Below are positions 36,829 to 50,057 of a stretch of 64,000 nucleotides of DNA, in pieces. The position numbers and the translations under genes were made by a program. Where the stretch lies: positions 1 through 64,000 of the forward strand of contig CAJNYU010004017.1 in assembly GCA_905331475.1 (NCBI GenBank), read 5' to 3'. The notes beneath the pieces were generated by a model. That model was not told the DNA's origin. It saw only the letters and a list, made by a program, of their open reading frames with translations, and did no database searches. This DNA comes from Rotaria socialis (taxonomy: Eukaryota; Rotifera; Eurotatoria; Philodinida; Philodinidae). The number at the start of each line of letters is the position of its first letter. Positions within the stretch are counted from its first letter, which is position 1.

Positions 36829-39800
36829 TCAAATAGTCGGTAATCCTTCATTTTCAATGCAAATAATTTTTTGACAAACATTTTGAATAAGTGCAGATCG
36901 TGAACATGAATCAAGCCCAGATAAATAAACAAGAAATAAACTTAATAAAATTAGAAGACCAATGAGAAGTGAACGAAACCATTTTTTTTTTAAACGATTC
37001 CAATATGTATTCGTTTGAGTTGAATTCAGCACAGGTGATATTAATAGAGTTTTATCTGAATGAAGATTTTCAATTTTTGTTGCTGTTTGCTTTTGTATAC
37101 GACGAACAAGTGTTGACGGAGATGTCTTATCATAATTTCTATTTGTTGATGGAAATAATAAACGATCTTTCGATATTTGTTGATTATAAATGGTTGATGA
37201 TGATGATGTTTGGTCTAGTTCTATTCCGCTATCACCGTGTTGTTTTAAATGATCTTCAGTCAATTGATGACGATTTATTGTTGTTGATAAATTCACCGGT
37301 TGAGTAGATAAATCATCATCGGTTGAATCTCCACTATGTTGATTTTTATTTGTTATATCCATAAAATATTTATTTCGATTTGATGCTATTGTTTGTTGAC
37401 TATGAGGAATGTGATGATGATACTCTGTATTTGTTGTTGATATTGTATTGGTTGCTTGTTCGTAAAAAACGGGTTTTGGAACTTCAATAACTGTTTCTAT
37501 ATATAAAACTTTACAATCATCAGATATATAAGATGATGTTGTACTTTGTTTGTTATTGTATGTTTTATTAGTTGAACAGGTTTCTAGAAAAATACAAAAA
37601 TAATAGAAATTATGTAGCTCTATAGTTAAAACCAATTCTATTGCAAAAGGTCGTTCTTAATCTGTTTTGTTTTCGCATGATCGAGAAAAAAAGGAAAAAA
37701 ATTGATTGGTTTCACCTTGCGGTGTCGACTTTAATCGAATACGTGACACACAGATAGATGACTCTGATTGTTTGATTGAAACGAAATAATCAGCGGAAAA
37801 TTTTCTATTACGTGCTTAATACAAACTTACGTTGAATATCTTGGGTTTCTCTCTGTCTGTATTGATTGAAGATCATTTTTTTCTTGCGAAAATTATCGCT
37901 TGAACTATATGTATATTGTACTTGTGGAGTCGATGATGATGATGATGATGACGTTGATGAATTAATATTTGTAGAATTATTATTATTAATATTAATCGGG
38001 CTATCGAATGAAACATGTTTTTCGTGTTTACGAATAAAATCATTAAGCATTTTTCTATATAGATCTAATTTATATTGACAATGATTTTTAATGATTAAAT
38101 AGGAATTATTCAACGGAATCATTCGTTCATAATTATCAATTGATGCTTGTAATTCTTGAAGTTCACCCTAAGATACAGGAAGAAAAAAACATAGTTTGAG
38201 TCTATATTTATGAAAGAACAAAAAAATATATTTCTTAATAAAATAATTTACTGGATAATCGATAGAAGTTAATTTTTGTTCAATATGATTTTCAATAGGC
38301 GAAAGATTATCAATCATTGTTATTAATGTACGTAATTGATTTCGATATGAATCCAATCTAAAACCGATAAAATAATATAAATCAAATTAGAAAATAATTT
38401 CTTACTTATTTGTGAATTGTTCAAGTGTTACACGATTACTATGTAACTGTTCGTCGATACGAAATGATGATGAAGCATTCGGATAAGTCATTAGATATTC
38501 TTTTAAATGTTCTTCAACTAGATGCAAATTAGTATAAAACGTTATTAATTTCTATTTAAAAGAAGAAAAAATAATGTTTGTTTAATTATTTTTAAATTTA
38601 TTTGTTTTTTACTTGACGATTTTCTTTTTCAATATCAATTTCATACGAAATTTGATCTTTTAATTGATTTATTGAATTAATGTCGAACCACGAATGATTC
38701 AAAGAGGTGCTAATGTGAGATAATTCTTCGTCTATACGTAATTTTAATTTAATTATTTCTTGTGATATATGTAATAAATGACGTGCGCGGGTTCGATCAT
38801 CAAAAACTTGTTCTCTCATATGATGCCAATCGGACAAGTATTCTGCAAAAAGAAATATGATAAACAATAAATTATATTTTCTATATAAAAAAGAAATATA
38901 TCGGTTGCACCTGTTACGTATATTATCTATTTTATATTGTTCCTATTACCAAACTTCTCGTCAGTTATATAGATAAATATATGATGATCATTCATCTAAT
39001 GCATATAAAATGGTGACACATCAATTTATGTACACATATACATTCGCGGAGGCATTTTTTCGTATGGTGTGAAATAAGATTTATGATCGCAACGGGCAGA
39101 AGATTAAATAAAAATGTGACAAGGGGAAGAATGCGAAGTATAAAGAACGGGAGCAACTTGTTACCGATGCCGACAATAATCATCAGACAAATATAACTAA
39201 CAGATCAAAAAATTTAACTGGCTTAACATTCAATTTTATGATGTAATACAATATGAAACTTACATAGACTTGTGCTGTTGATTTTAACGAAGAAATAACG
39301 TGTACAAGTTTCACTTTCACTCTCGTTTTCTCTTTTTCACTCTTTAGCCGTTAAGGACAATGAGGATATAGTAGCAGTTGTGTTTCTCTTCACTTTGTCG
39401 AAGGACATTGCTTCACTCTATATGTGTTTATATATATATATATACACATATACGTATGTATCGCGCACAATAGGGAAAAAAAGAGAAGCATGCAAACAAG
39501 AACGAAAGAGAAAAGATCATGATTAAAACATCTCTTTCTATTTGTGCACGAAAAAGTAATAAAACACATATCGTTTAGATTAATTGGAAAAACAAGGTTA
39601 TTCATCAGACAGTTAAATCTTGAACAATTACCATCATTTTCAAGAAAATAGTAATCGGATCGACATGGTATCGATATTTATGATCGTCAGCATCTGACTA
39701 CATTAAGCTATATGTACTCTATTGTAATGATGCATAGACGCATATTTAATTCAATTGATTGAAGAGAATAACTATTGATTGTCAAGTGGAAGTATAGCGC

Positions 39801-42800
39801 TGGTAAGAAGTTAAATAAACAAAAGACTGACATTCTATCTAATGATAATGGAACTGAACGAAATAATTTATGTGAAACAAAAGAAAAAGAGAAGACTCAA
39901 GTGAACAGCATGACCTATTATTTGAGTTCGCTTACTTTGCAATAGCTCAATAGCTTGTGTATTGTTGAGTCGAGAATTATTTGACTGATGAAGATTATTT
40001 AGAATTTTTTCTAAACATTGAATATTTGTGTCACATGTACGAATTAGTTCATCCTTGAGAGAATCAAAAGAAAATGAATGATTTAAGATAAAAATTTAAA
40101 CAAACAAATCATCCTACATATTTCCTTTGATTTCGATCGTTTACTATTGATTCTTGTTGTGATTGTTGTCGTTTGTTCTTTTCTAAACTTTGTCGTGTTT
40201 TTAATAATTGTCGTTCACTTTCGTTTACAACATAATTAAAATCATCCAGATCAGAATCTGAATCAAATTGTTGCTTGTTTGTTACACTTGTTATTAATGA
40301 TAATGATGAACTATTGTTATTCTAAATATAATGAACAATGAAATAGTTATATACCGGAGGGTGTGAATAATTGTAATCTCTAGTTTCATTAATGAAACAA
40401 AAAATAATGACGAATATATTGAAATATTCAATAAGCAGCCCTACAGCTATATTTAAAAAACAAAAGGCTAAAATCTAAATCGTTAGTGTTCGTTGGCCGA
40501 AAATAATAAGTAATCTTCATTATGACGGAAATTCTTTTTTATAAGTATCGATATAATATACCTCGTATTAAGGCGGTCTAATAAATAAAATAGAAAACGG
40601 AGCTATAGATTTAAAGAGTGTGAATTCGATGAAGCGTATAGAGCGATATCACTAATTGGGCATATTTTAATATATCTAAGCGAGAAATGAGCTGTATAAA
40701 GAAGCTTAATAAATTGTATTTAGAAAAAAAAATCAGAGAAAACGCACATCGAGCAATATTTTTCGTCGCTTTTTTACTCTCCATCTGCAATTACTAATGG
40801 CACGACCTGTTGTAGAAAAAAAAATATTTTTTTTCTCCTTTTTTTTGGGGGCGCACAGTGAAAAGGCAACAAAAGAAAAGAAAAAGAAATGCAGAAAGTT
40901 CATCTTCATTCTTCTGTCCATTTTTTCCTAATAGCACTGCAAAGAAAAGAAGAAACTATCTTCATTGGTTCATATCTATCATGCATATGAATAATGTGTC
41001 TGGCTCATTGCTTTTCTGCTAAATATGATACAAATTATGAAGAACAAAATGAACAGTTGCCCTTTGTTATTTATCAGTATATATGTGTACAGGACGATAA
41101 TATAGTAGATAGCCTTGAAATGATATTCAATACGATATGTTTAACGTAAATGATTTTCTATTGTTATTATTTCCATTGTTGTTGTTCTTATGATACAGTT
41201 GAAGTTTTCATGTAGAGAAAAGATTTTTACGTTTATGTTTATCTTAGATGCTGCCGGCATGACCATATCGAAAAAAATAATTTATTTATAATGGCAATAT
41301 TATTAGAGATATGTTATCACAAATATCTCAAGGGATAAAAAATATTTTCTTTCAAAATAATTATCGAAGGTCTTTTTATCGTCAATTAAAAAAGGAAGAA
41401 GAAATCAATCCTTGGCATTGCCTTCAGAGAGTAATTTAAGGTTTCTGTCTGAAATTGATTTCAAGGTTTATTAAGAAAGTGAATCAATGATTTTTATATT
41501 TTACCCGTAGAGAAGGACGAATGATATTATCATGATGAACGTGTATATCATCATCGGATGTCGTATTGCACAGTTGATCGATTTCGAAAAATTGATCATC
41601 CCATTTAAGTGCTGTTTCCATTGAATCTGTGTCATGAGGATTCAATGAATAAAAAAGAGGGTTCTAAACGTGAGAGAAAAAAAAAGAAATCTTTTTGACA
41701 CTAAAATTTATATTTCAATATGAGCTACTTGATAGCCATCCCAACATGGTTCGGAGCTTTCGATTTTATCATTATTCATCGTTGCATTCAATGGCTCGTC
41801 ATCTAAATTAAAATAAATAATTGTTGATGTTGTAAAGTCTTAAAATTAGAACAAGAGAAACACAAAATAGTTTTTACCGTTTGAAGTTATAGGCGGCGGT
41901 GAACTTGAAGCATGAGTGTTCATTTGAGTTATTTCATCTATTGAGAATATAAAAAGAACGAGAGAATAAATATACGATGTAATCTATACTACTACGATGC
42001 TCATGGGCAGTAAATGTATTGACTCTTTCACTTTTCTTTTTATTATTGAAAAAGTCAATACGTCACTGAATTAAACTCGTTCTAAGATAAAACATAACTT
42101 GAACATATGTTTTATATTCTAACCTGTACATAAGAATAATGGTTGATCTTCAATTTCCGATGGTACTGTTTTAGTTTCAAGTTCAATGTCTGATGAATAA
42201 CCAGTAGTTGTTGTAGTTGTATATCGATTGTAGAGTAAAGAATCTGAATTTTCATAATGATTAACTGGTGATAAAGATACTAAATCTGACGATAGAACAT
42301 CAACATCATTTTCTGATTGTTCCGGATCTGTATTTTCTGTACTTGCATCATAGGAATTTGATTTCAAAGGCGATTTTTGTTCGATATATTTTTTTATTTT
42401 CGTATATTTTTTACTATACATAAGTAAAGATGGTTTCATTGTTGTATTTTTCGTTTCTTCAATACTCATATCAATGTCCGGATTAGAACATGTATCATAA
42501 GCAGATGTTATCGAATGTCTCCACCATTTAGGTAACAGATGCACATGTGCAAACAATGGTAAAGATTGAGCTAACGATGATAGAATATTAGATTTTAATT
42601 TTATTCGAATTGCATTATCACTTTGACTCTTTTTTATTTTTGAAATAGGCTTTCTATCATAATCATCTTCACTGGCATAGCCAACGTCTAATTTTGATGT
42701 TGTTTTTTTATATTTTTTTCGTATAATTTTATCATCATAGTCATTGATGTTTGTTAATGAATAATATAATTTTGAAGGTGAAAGATTCGGTAAATAACTT

Positions 42801-45800
42801 AATGATCTACGCCGTTTAGATTTAATCATTTTTCTATTTGGATTCGATGATATACTAATGATGTTTATATTTATATCGGGTGATCTTGAACGTTTACGAT
42901 TAATCAAAGTAGAATTAACATAATCTACACTAGTATTGTTTGATGAAGTTAAAGAAATTTTTTCGTATTCGCTTGAATTGAATGGTATTATGTCGTCGTC
43001 GTCGTCGATTAAAGGAAAAGATGCTGAATGCTAGAAAAAGAAGAAGAAAAAAAACATTGGATGAATGTCTAACGATTGCATGATTGAAGGTTACTCAAGT
43101 CTCTTTTCCTTCTTTCATTTTTACTTGTGTATATTACTGATGTTCTTGTCACTATCAACTGTCTTTTTTTCTCCGAGGACATACAACGTTCAATTAAGCG
43201 AGAGCTAGTATAGAAGGAAAAGAAGGGGAAATTCGAGATTATGAGTAGAAAAGAGAAAAAGATGATTATGTAATCGATGTCTCAATTTCTACTATTCTCA
43301 TTCTCTGCGTTTGACAAGCTGCTATATCAGCCTTCATCGTTATACTGTTATCATCATTCAATCTTTTATTCATATGTCTACAAACGTGCAAGCGATAACA
43401 TCTACGTACAAATCAGCTGAATACTATGGTAGCGTACTTGCATTCACAAGAAAGACTAACCGTATAAAAATCTGCAATGTGCAAATTCAATACGGAAAAT
43501 GTACGAAGCATCATAAATTACGTTACTAACAAGGAACACACTTCAGAATAACGACTCTCACGGTCACATCGAAGAATCTATGTTGTTTTATTTGACAACT
43601 CTATTAATCTTTATTGCACTAGTGTTGATATAAATCTATGGCAATGCTCACGATTCTCTCTAGTACAGAACAATAGAAAGAGAAACAAGAGGAGACGTCC
43701 GTCAATTGAAAATTACTTTTCAATTTTTCTTTTCGTCTACACTTGTATCCAATTCTTGGGACTGTCTGCTGTGACGCGACTTTAATTTTCTTTTTAAACA
43801 TATATACATAGTATACTACTCATTCTTTTGTTATCCATCGATAGACGAACGATGAGTTTAGCACACGATTAAGAAGAAAAAAAAACAGAACAGGGTGTCT
43901 TATGGTGATGACACGCACATAAACGTAAAAGAGAAAATTGAGAAGATTATTGTTTCATTGTTTATCAAAGCGATTTTGTGTTTCAAAGAAAAAACAAAAG
44001 AAGCTCTCTGTAACAATCTTTGTTTTACCTGCAAAAAGGGGTCAACTTAAAATGAATGAATAAAACATATGCCAATAGACAAACAACAAGCTGACACATA
44101 GACATCCGATTGTTAGATGAATATCTTTTCTACTCTTTTTTTTCAATATAAATATAGGTCAATCATTTGTTTGGGGGGCACCAGATAGATATACTTAAAC
44201 AAAAGAAACGGACTTGCTAGATACTTGTGAATTATTCTTAGACAAAAGACAAGGAACAGAAGGTTCATCATTCACTATTAGTGACCTACTCGATCGTAAC
44301 GAATAGTAATAATCAATAATTTACGCGAGAAAGGACAATTTTACTGTCATTTTCTTTCCATCTCTCTCTCTCTCTCTCTTTCTTTCGGCCTGTTTGAAGT
44401 GTGTCATCTACATCTACCATACGTTCTAATGTATGTTTAATTTCATTTCTATTCTCCATCTCTTCCTAAGGTGAACGATAACGAACAAGAACTTACTCTA
44501 AATGACCCTTGAATCGACTTGAATTGACAGTCGTTACAACTGAGAAACGTCTTGTATCTTTCATTAAGTCGAATAAATATAGCTTGAAATTATTAGACAA
44601 TGAGTAATAAGAAAGAAAGGGCATGCAAACAGAATGAGAAGGAAAAAATGTTGCAGTCTTTTGACTTTTCAAGTACAATAATACATACATACATTTATAT
44701 ATATCTTTATGAAAGAACTGTGCTTTTTCAATGAGTAGAAGAGAAAATTGAACATCTACACACACACACACACACACACACAGGTCATTCTTCTTATAAT
44801 CTGAAGTCTACTCTGTAATAATATATAAAAGTTAGTAATTATAAACGAACAAGCATTCAATAGAAGATAATATCATTAAGGTACAGTGACGACAGCAGTT
44901 GGGTCATTCACAAGTCATACGTAAGCGGACGTGCGTGCCATTCAAATCTTGATGTCACACAGAATGCATAACAGTTATAGAGAAAAAGAAAGGGTAACTG
45001 GCACGAATTATACTTCTGATTTATCATTTTAAAATTATGTATGTCACACATACATCAATAAATAATTAACATTTTTTTTTAATCAAAAGAGTAATAGTAC
45101 TAATATAAACTTGCATGAATCCCTTTAACAAAACAAAGCGTCTTACCTTCAGTATTTTATATCTATCTTCGAGTTTACATTGAATTTCAACTGAATGTAT
45201 CCAAATTTGATGCCATCTGTTTTCGAGATCGCTTGCATAGTCAAATGGAATTTGTTCAATTTGCTGCAGATAATCGGCTTTTAAACGGTCACAAATTTCA
45301 ATAACTGATGATACACGACTGTTTCTTGATTTGATTTCGTCTTGTACTTTCTAAATTAGTTAGCATCAACTCATATAAATCCTTACCAGTAGAGTTTGTT
45401 TAACGAACTATTCTTTTTCAAGATTATATCGTCGTAACAAACAGATACGAATTTCTCAAACTAGACAATGTTTATTGACTAGTCATAATTTACTATTGAC
45501 TGAAAATCATGAAGTACTTTTGTTTAGAAAGTTCTTGCAAATCAATAGACTGAAATCGAACTACAATCTGAACACGACTTTTGAAATATTTATGAAGAAA
45601 CCCAGATCAAATATTACTGGAAATTCTTTTGTCTTTGAAAACTGTGCTGTCTGAGAATCGTCAGAAGTAAAACATTGACACGATCATTTCAGAAAGAAAC
45701 TACTTCTAAAATCAGTCTATCGTTTCAGTGTAGAATAAAGTTTGCATCAATAATTTGTTCAAGAGAGAGAAAGAAAATGTAGAATTCTATCTAATCAAAA

Positions 45801-48800
45801 TATGCATAAAAATGATCTGGACTCGAACACAAAACTACCGTATAGAAGTAAACGTTGAGTGTTGTATTTGAAAATTGAACTTCGAGAAATAGATGCAGAA
45901 AGTTGTACTGTTGAAATTTTTTAATATTAAAAAAGAAAGGTTTTCATCTGTCGAAATATGTTTGTTTAATAGAAATTATTTGAATCTATACGGCAAGCAT
46001 GAATGGGCGAAAGCCTTGAAGAATTTCTTTCGAACGAACGAGAGAAAGTCGACTTAAAATTAAAATATCCTACCATAAGATCTTGAATGTCTTCTGGTGA
46101 TATCTTTTCATTTCGTATAGAATTAAATCTTTCTAATTGCTCTTCAATTGTATTAATCCATTCTTCAAATAAACGTAATTCATCATGAAGATCTAGCAAA
46201 AACAAACAAAAATGAAATATTTTCAAAAGACTTCATTAAAAAAAAGTAAACCATGAATAATTTGATCGAAGTCTTCATCTAAATATCCAATAAAACGTGC
46301 TTCAAGTTCATTCCATATTTTATAAATAATTTCTATTTTATTTGTTATAACAATATGCAAATCGGGAAAACGTTGAATTAATTTATTTGAATATTGTTTA
46401 AACATTCGCAAACGCATCAGACCTTGTTCATATAAGTCTTCATAATATTTCTAAAGGAAAAAAAAATTTCATGGAATTCTTTTTCTAAATTTTTTTGTCC
46501 TTTACTTGTCGAAGATAACAAGTCAAAGTATTTGATGAAATTTTTTTAATAACATCCGAAATCTTTGCACACCAATCTGACAATTCAACATATTGCTTTT
46601 CCAACTCATTATACGATACGTGATGAACAGCTAGATCATTTAATGAACTAAATGGTTCGTCCAAGGAACTCTGAAGAAGAAGAAGAAGAAGAAAAAGATG
46701 TTTTCCTCACAATTGTTTATAATCTATTTTGTTTTCAACTTACTTTACAGCGACAAATTAGCTCTTCTGACATAAGAAAATTATAATTATCTACAAGTGT
46801 GCCATTCCAGAATTCTTGTGGTGATTTTTTATTGGTTCTAAAAAGAGAAATATTGAACATGTGCATTTATATATATCTATACATCATTTATATTGTACTA
46901 ATGAATGAGGAAAAGAAAGGGACGCTTAGATGATGTTGAACAGTTGACGAGAATGCTTTTCTTTCTTTTGAATAATCGACGAGTGATAGATTGGTGACCT
47001 TTGTATTAGGGAATCGTTCAGGTAAATGCACATATAAAAAAACGTGCGTGATGATAGTAATGAATAAAATTGTTGAAAAAGTAATAAAAATATTTTATCG
47101 ATATTATGCATTAAAGAGTTGTCCTTTCATTCAACATTTTAATGAAGAAAAAAACCAGAAGAAATTTTTCTAATTAACTATTAAATTTTTATCACCATAC
47201 TAAATCTTGTCTTTATGAAGGCAGTAGATGAAATCTTTGTTACGAAATTGACGTTTGATTTATATCTGACTAGACGTTTGAAAAAATGATTTGAAACTAA
47301 TTATAATACAAAATCACCAATTGCATTTAAACAAATTTGACCACGAATCGAACTTTTTCTGGCGTCAGAAACATTTGACATTTAACAATATAGTTTATCA
47401 AGTCGAAAATAATAATAATAAACTTTAAAGTTAAAGATAAATATATTTGTTGGCTACTGTTTAGGGATAGATGAGTTGAGCCTACTTAGATTCTTTCCTA
47501 ACATCTGTTAGAATTCAAAAATAAGGATAATCTTATCTGTAGAATTCAAATAAATTTTTAATTAGTTCGAAATAGGGTTTACTTACCGATATGAAAGTAT
47601 AGGCTTTTTAGTTTTTATTGCCAGAAAAAAAAGAACCTAATCTCTTACTATATTATTTATATGCAAATCATTATAAGAGATGGCGCTTCTAAATTAAGCA
47701 GTAAAATGTTTTTCATGTATTTCATCTTGATCTTAATTAATCAGAGTATCATAGAGCTATAAATCATAGTTACTTGTGCGTTTGTCTTTAACAACTGATA
47801 TTCAAAGAACTTCTTTCCACAGTGATCTACTCTAGGCATACCAGCTGCACAATTTATTTTCTCCTTCCATCTTCATATTTCGCTCTCGCTTTTCTCCCTA
47901 GAATAATCGGCCTTCTTGTTTTCTTGGTTGTTTTTTTAGCTATCATATTTATTTGCTTCTTTCATATAAACATCTGCATAACTAAAAGCCTTGACAATAC
48001 ATACAACTTTTACTATTACTATCAGTTGTCTTTTATTTCAAATACTTTCGTCTTCTTCATATGCGGTTCTTAATTATACTTTTGTCCAAATTTGTCAACT
48101 ATCTGTCCTATAACATGTTCAGATCATGAATATGTTCATGAAAAAGTCCCAATGAAAAAAAATTCTATCGTTCAATTTCTAGGTTTGTCGACAGAGAATA
48201 AAATCTAAAAATATTAATATCAATAATATTCTACTCATAAAATAAGCATATTTATGAAGAAAAAACTAACATACTTAATTGAATTTGGAACTTCTACTGG
48301 ATTCATTAATGACTTATATATATTCATGGTTGGTTTGTATACTATGGATCCGTTCAATTAATAATCTCATGAACCATTCTTTTCTATTTGTGTGATCTGA
48401 AAAATAAAGAAATATGTAATTACAGAATTTTTATTGTGAACTTAGTATTAGTCAAATAGTTTGGTTTTACTTGGTCGAAACTTCTGTTTTAGGCTACACT
48501 TATATGGAAGAGAAAAGACTGCGCAATATTTCATGGAAGAAAAAGCATTTGTTATAATATTAAAAAAATGAGAACATAAACGAGTAGGTCATGAGATAGT
48601 TATAACAGATATGACAGTCATTTCTTACCAATAGTTTTACGCATCTTCGAGAACTGTTCATCTAAATAGCAATCAGTCATTTTTATATCGTTAATGTATT
48701 GTAGTGCATCGACTGCAACTACAAAGAGAATGATGTTCATACAACAACAAACATACTTCTTTTTTCTTTTATCGTTTCAATGATTGATGGCTTTTCGATT

Positions 48801-50057
48801 ATCGTATATAGATTGTGCTGATCATAAATATTTATATCGAAAAACCAGAAGTTGATCGAAAATTTTAGAAGAAAGGAATATTTTTCGGAAGAATAAGTAA
48901 TCATTCGTGAAATGTACTATTTGAAACTCAAATAGAACAACAGCAATCGTTTTCTCGTTTATTTCTACTTTATGGAAAGCATGAAATCTTTAAATAAGAT
49001 ACTTATGAACGATTTCGTGAAGCAAAAACTATTAGCGTATATCTAGAGAGATCTTTTTCTTTAAAGTATTCAAGTGCAAAAGCCATTGATTGGAGTGATG
49101 TGAGGATCGGTGAATTTTTAATAGAATTTCTGTTCAAATTTTGTGAGTTTTTTTAAAATTTTATTGGTGACAAAAATAAAATCAATACAGATTTAATCCT
49201 AAGCTTCTCTCCTTACATCCGTTAGAATCTAGTAGTGAAATAATTCATTCAAAGATAATCCTAATCTACATTGAATTATCAATAAAATATTTTTCGTTGA
49301 TACGAAAATGAATTTTTCGCTTAAGGAAAATCATTGTCTCATGGATACGCATGTACAGTAAAAATGGCAGTCGTCTATCATCTAAGAAACTATTAGGCTT
49401 CAGCTTAGAATACTTAGCGATCAAAAAACATGACAGCATTATGTCAAAACTTTATTAAGAAAGTTTTCACACATTCTTGACATGCAGTTCAACTAATTCT
49501 AAAATAACTTTGATTCAATGATGTTAAACTTCTAGAAGAACTACATATTGGTTAAAAAGAAGAAAAGTGAAATCACATCGTCTCATCCCTCGTCGTGAAA
49601 TTCCCCACTGTCATACATCTAAACATTTTATATCGAGTGTATCTATTTTCGCGATTAATCTGTTGCATAACACAAAGTCAAATCAAATATTTGATATTAC
49701 TTTGGTTATCTTCCTTTTCAGGCTTTTTAATAGACGTAAGTCAGAGTGCTGTGATCGTTGATTGATCGTTATATTTAATTATTTTTTTCAAAATAGATTA
49801 ATTTTGGTGCAAATTTAACTTTGTTCATAAAAGAAGCTGATTAAAAATCTGTTGACGTTATGAAATCATATCTTATAGAAATCCCAGAGTAGCAGAACGT
49901 TTACCTAGCATGATTAATCTCAGCATTTCCTCTGTATTCTACATATAGAACATGAAAGAATGAATAATAATCACTTTTAGCTATGAATAAAACTACCAAT
50001 TTTTGCTTCTTCTTCATCTTCTACATTCATAATTGATGGATGGAGGTGGGATTTCAT
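36829..50057 (-). CDS. Nesprin-like spectrin-repeat protein with KASH-type C-terminal tail
   Basis: Twenty exons on the minus strand: 50057-49997, 49931-49905, 48718-48629, 48396-48275, 46837-46744, 46670-46506, 46450-46252, 46192-46074, 45350-45147, 43030-42124, 41937-41878, 41802-41729, 41663-41505, 40321-40118, 40053-39936, 38842-38613, 38551-38406, 38357-38252, 38167-37831, 37583-36829. All junction phases agree except that exon 4 is 2 bp short, in an AT run. With that restored the protein is about 1392 aa. Exons 6-9 and 15-19 encode long amphipathic helices with tryptophans in spectrin-repeat spacing (ELSDWCAKI, FEEWINTIEEQLE, LENRWHQIW, YLSDWHHMREQ); exon 10 is a basic/acidic disordered insert. 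The last exon ends with basic residues, a 20-residue membrane segment (SLLIGLLILLSLFLVYLSGL) and a 27-residue tail containing SC and ending EGLPTI. Such tail-anchored KASH proteins sit in the outer nuclear membrane and bind SUN proteins (family knowledge). No actin-binding CH domains are seen. Confidence 0.78.
38843..39935 (-). other. Intron 15 of the KASH gene (1.1 kb)
   Basis: Non-coding intron between exons at 40053-39936 and 38842-38613, with a TA microsatellite at about 39429-39446. No nested gene is recognised. Confidence 0.55.
40322..41504 (-). other. Intron 13 of the KASH gene (1.2 kb)
   Basis: Non-coding, AT-rich. It includes a poly-A/poly-T stretch around 40820-40850. Nothing else is recognised. 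Confidence 0.55.
43031..45146 (-). other. Intron 9 of the KASH gene (2.1 kb)
   Basis: The longest intron in the window. It holds a (TC)n tract at about 44361-44380 and a (CA)n microsatellite at about 44758-44782. Short frames at 43311-43529 and 44493-44777 run through simple sequence and are not supported. Confidence 0.55.
46838..48274 (-). other. Intron 4 of the KASH gene (1.4 kb)
   Basis: AT-rich intron. Short frames such as 47822-48073 have hydrophobic low-complexity products and are not supported. Confidence 0.5.
48719..49904 (-). other. Intron 2 of the KASH gene (1.2 kb)
   Basis: AT-rich intron between the small exons at 49931-49905 and 48718-48629. No feature recognised. Confidence 0.45.
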
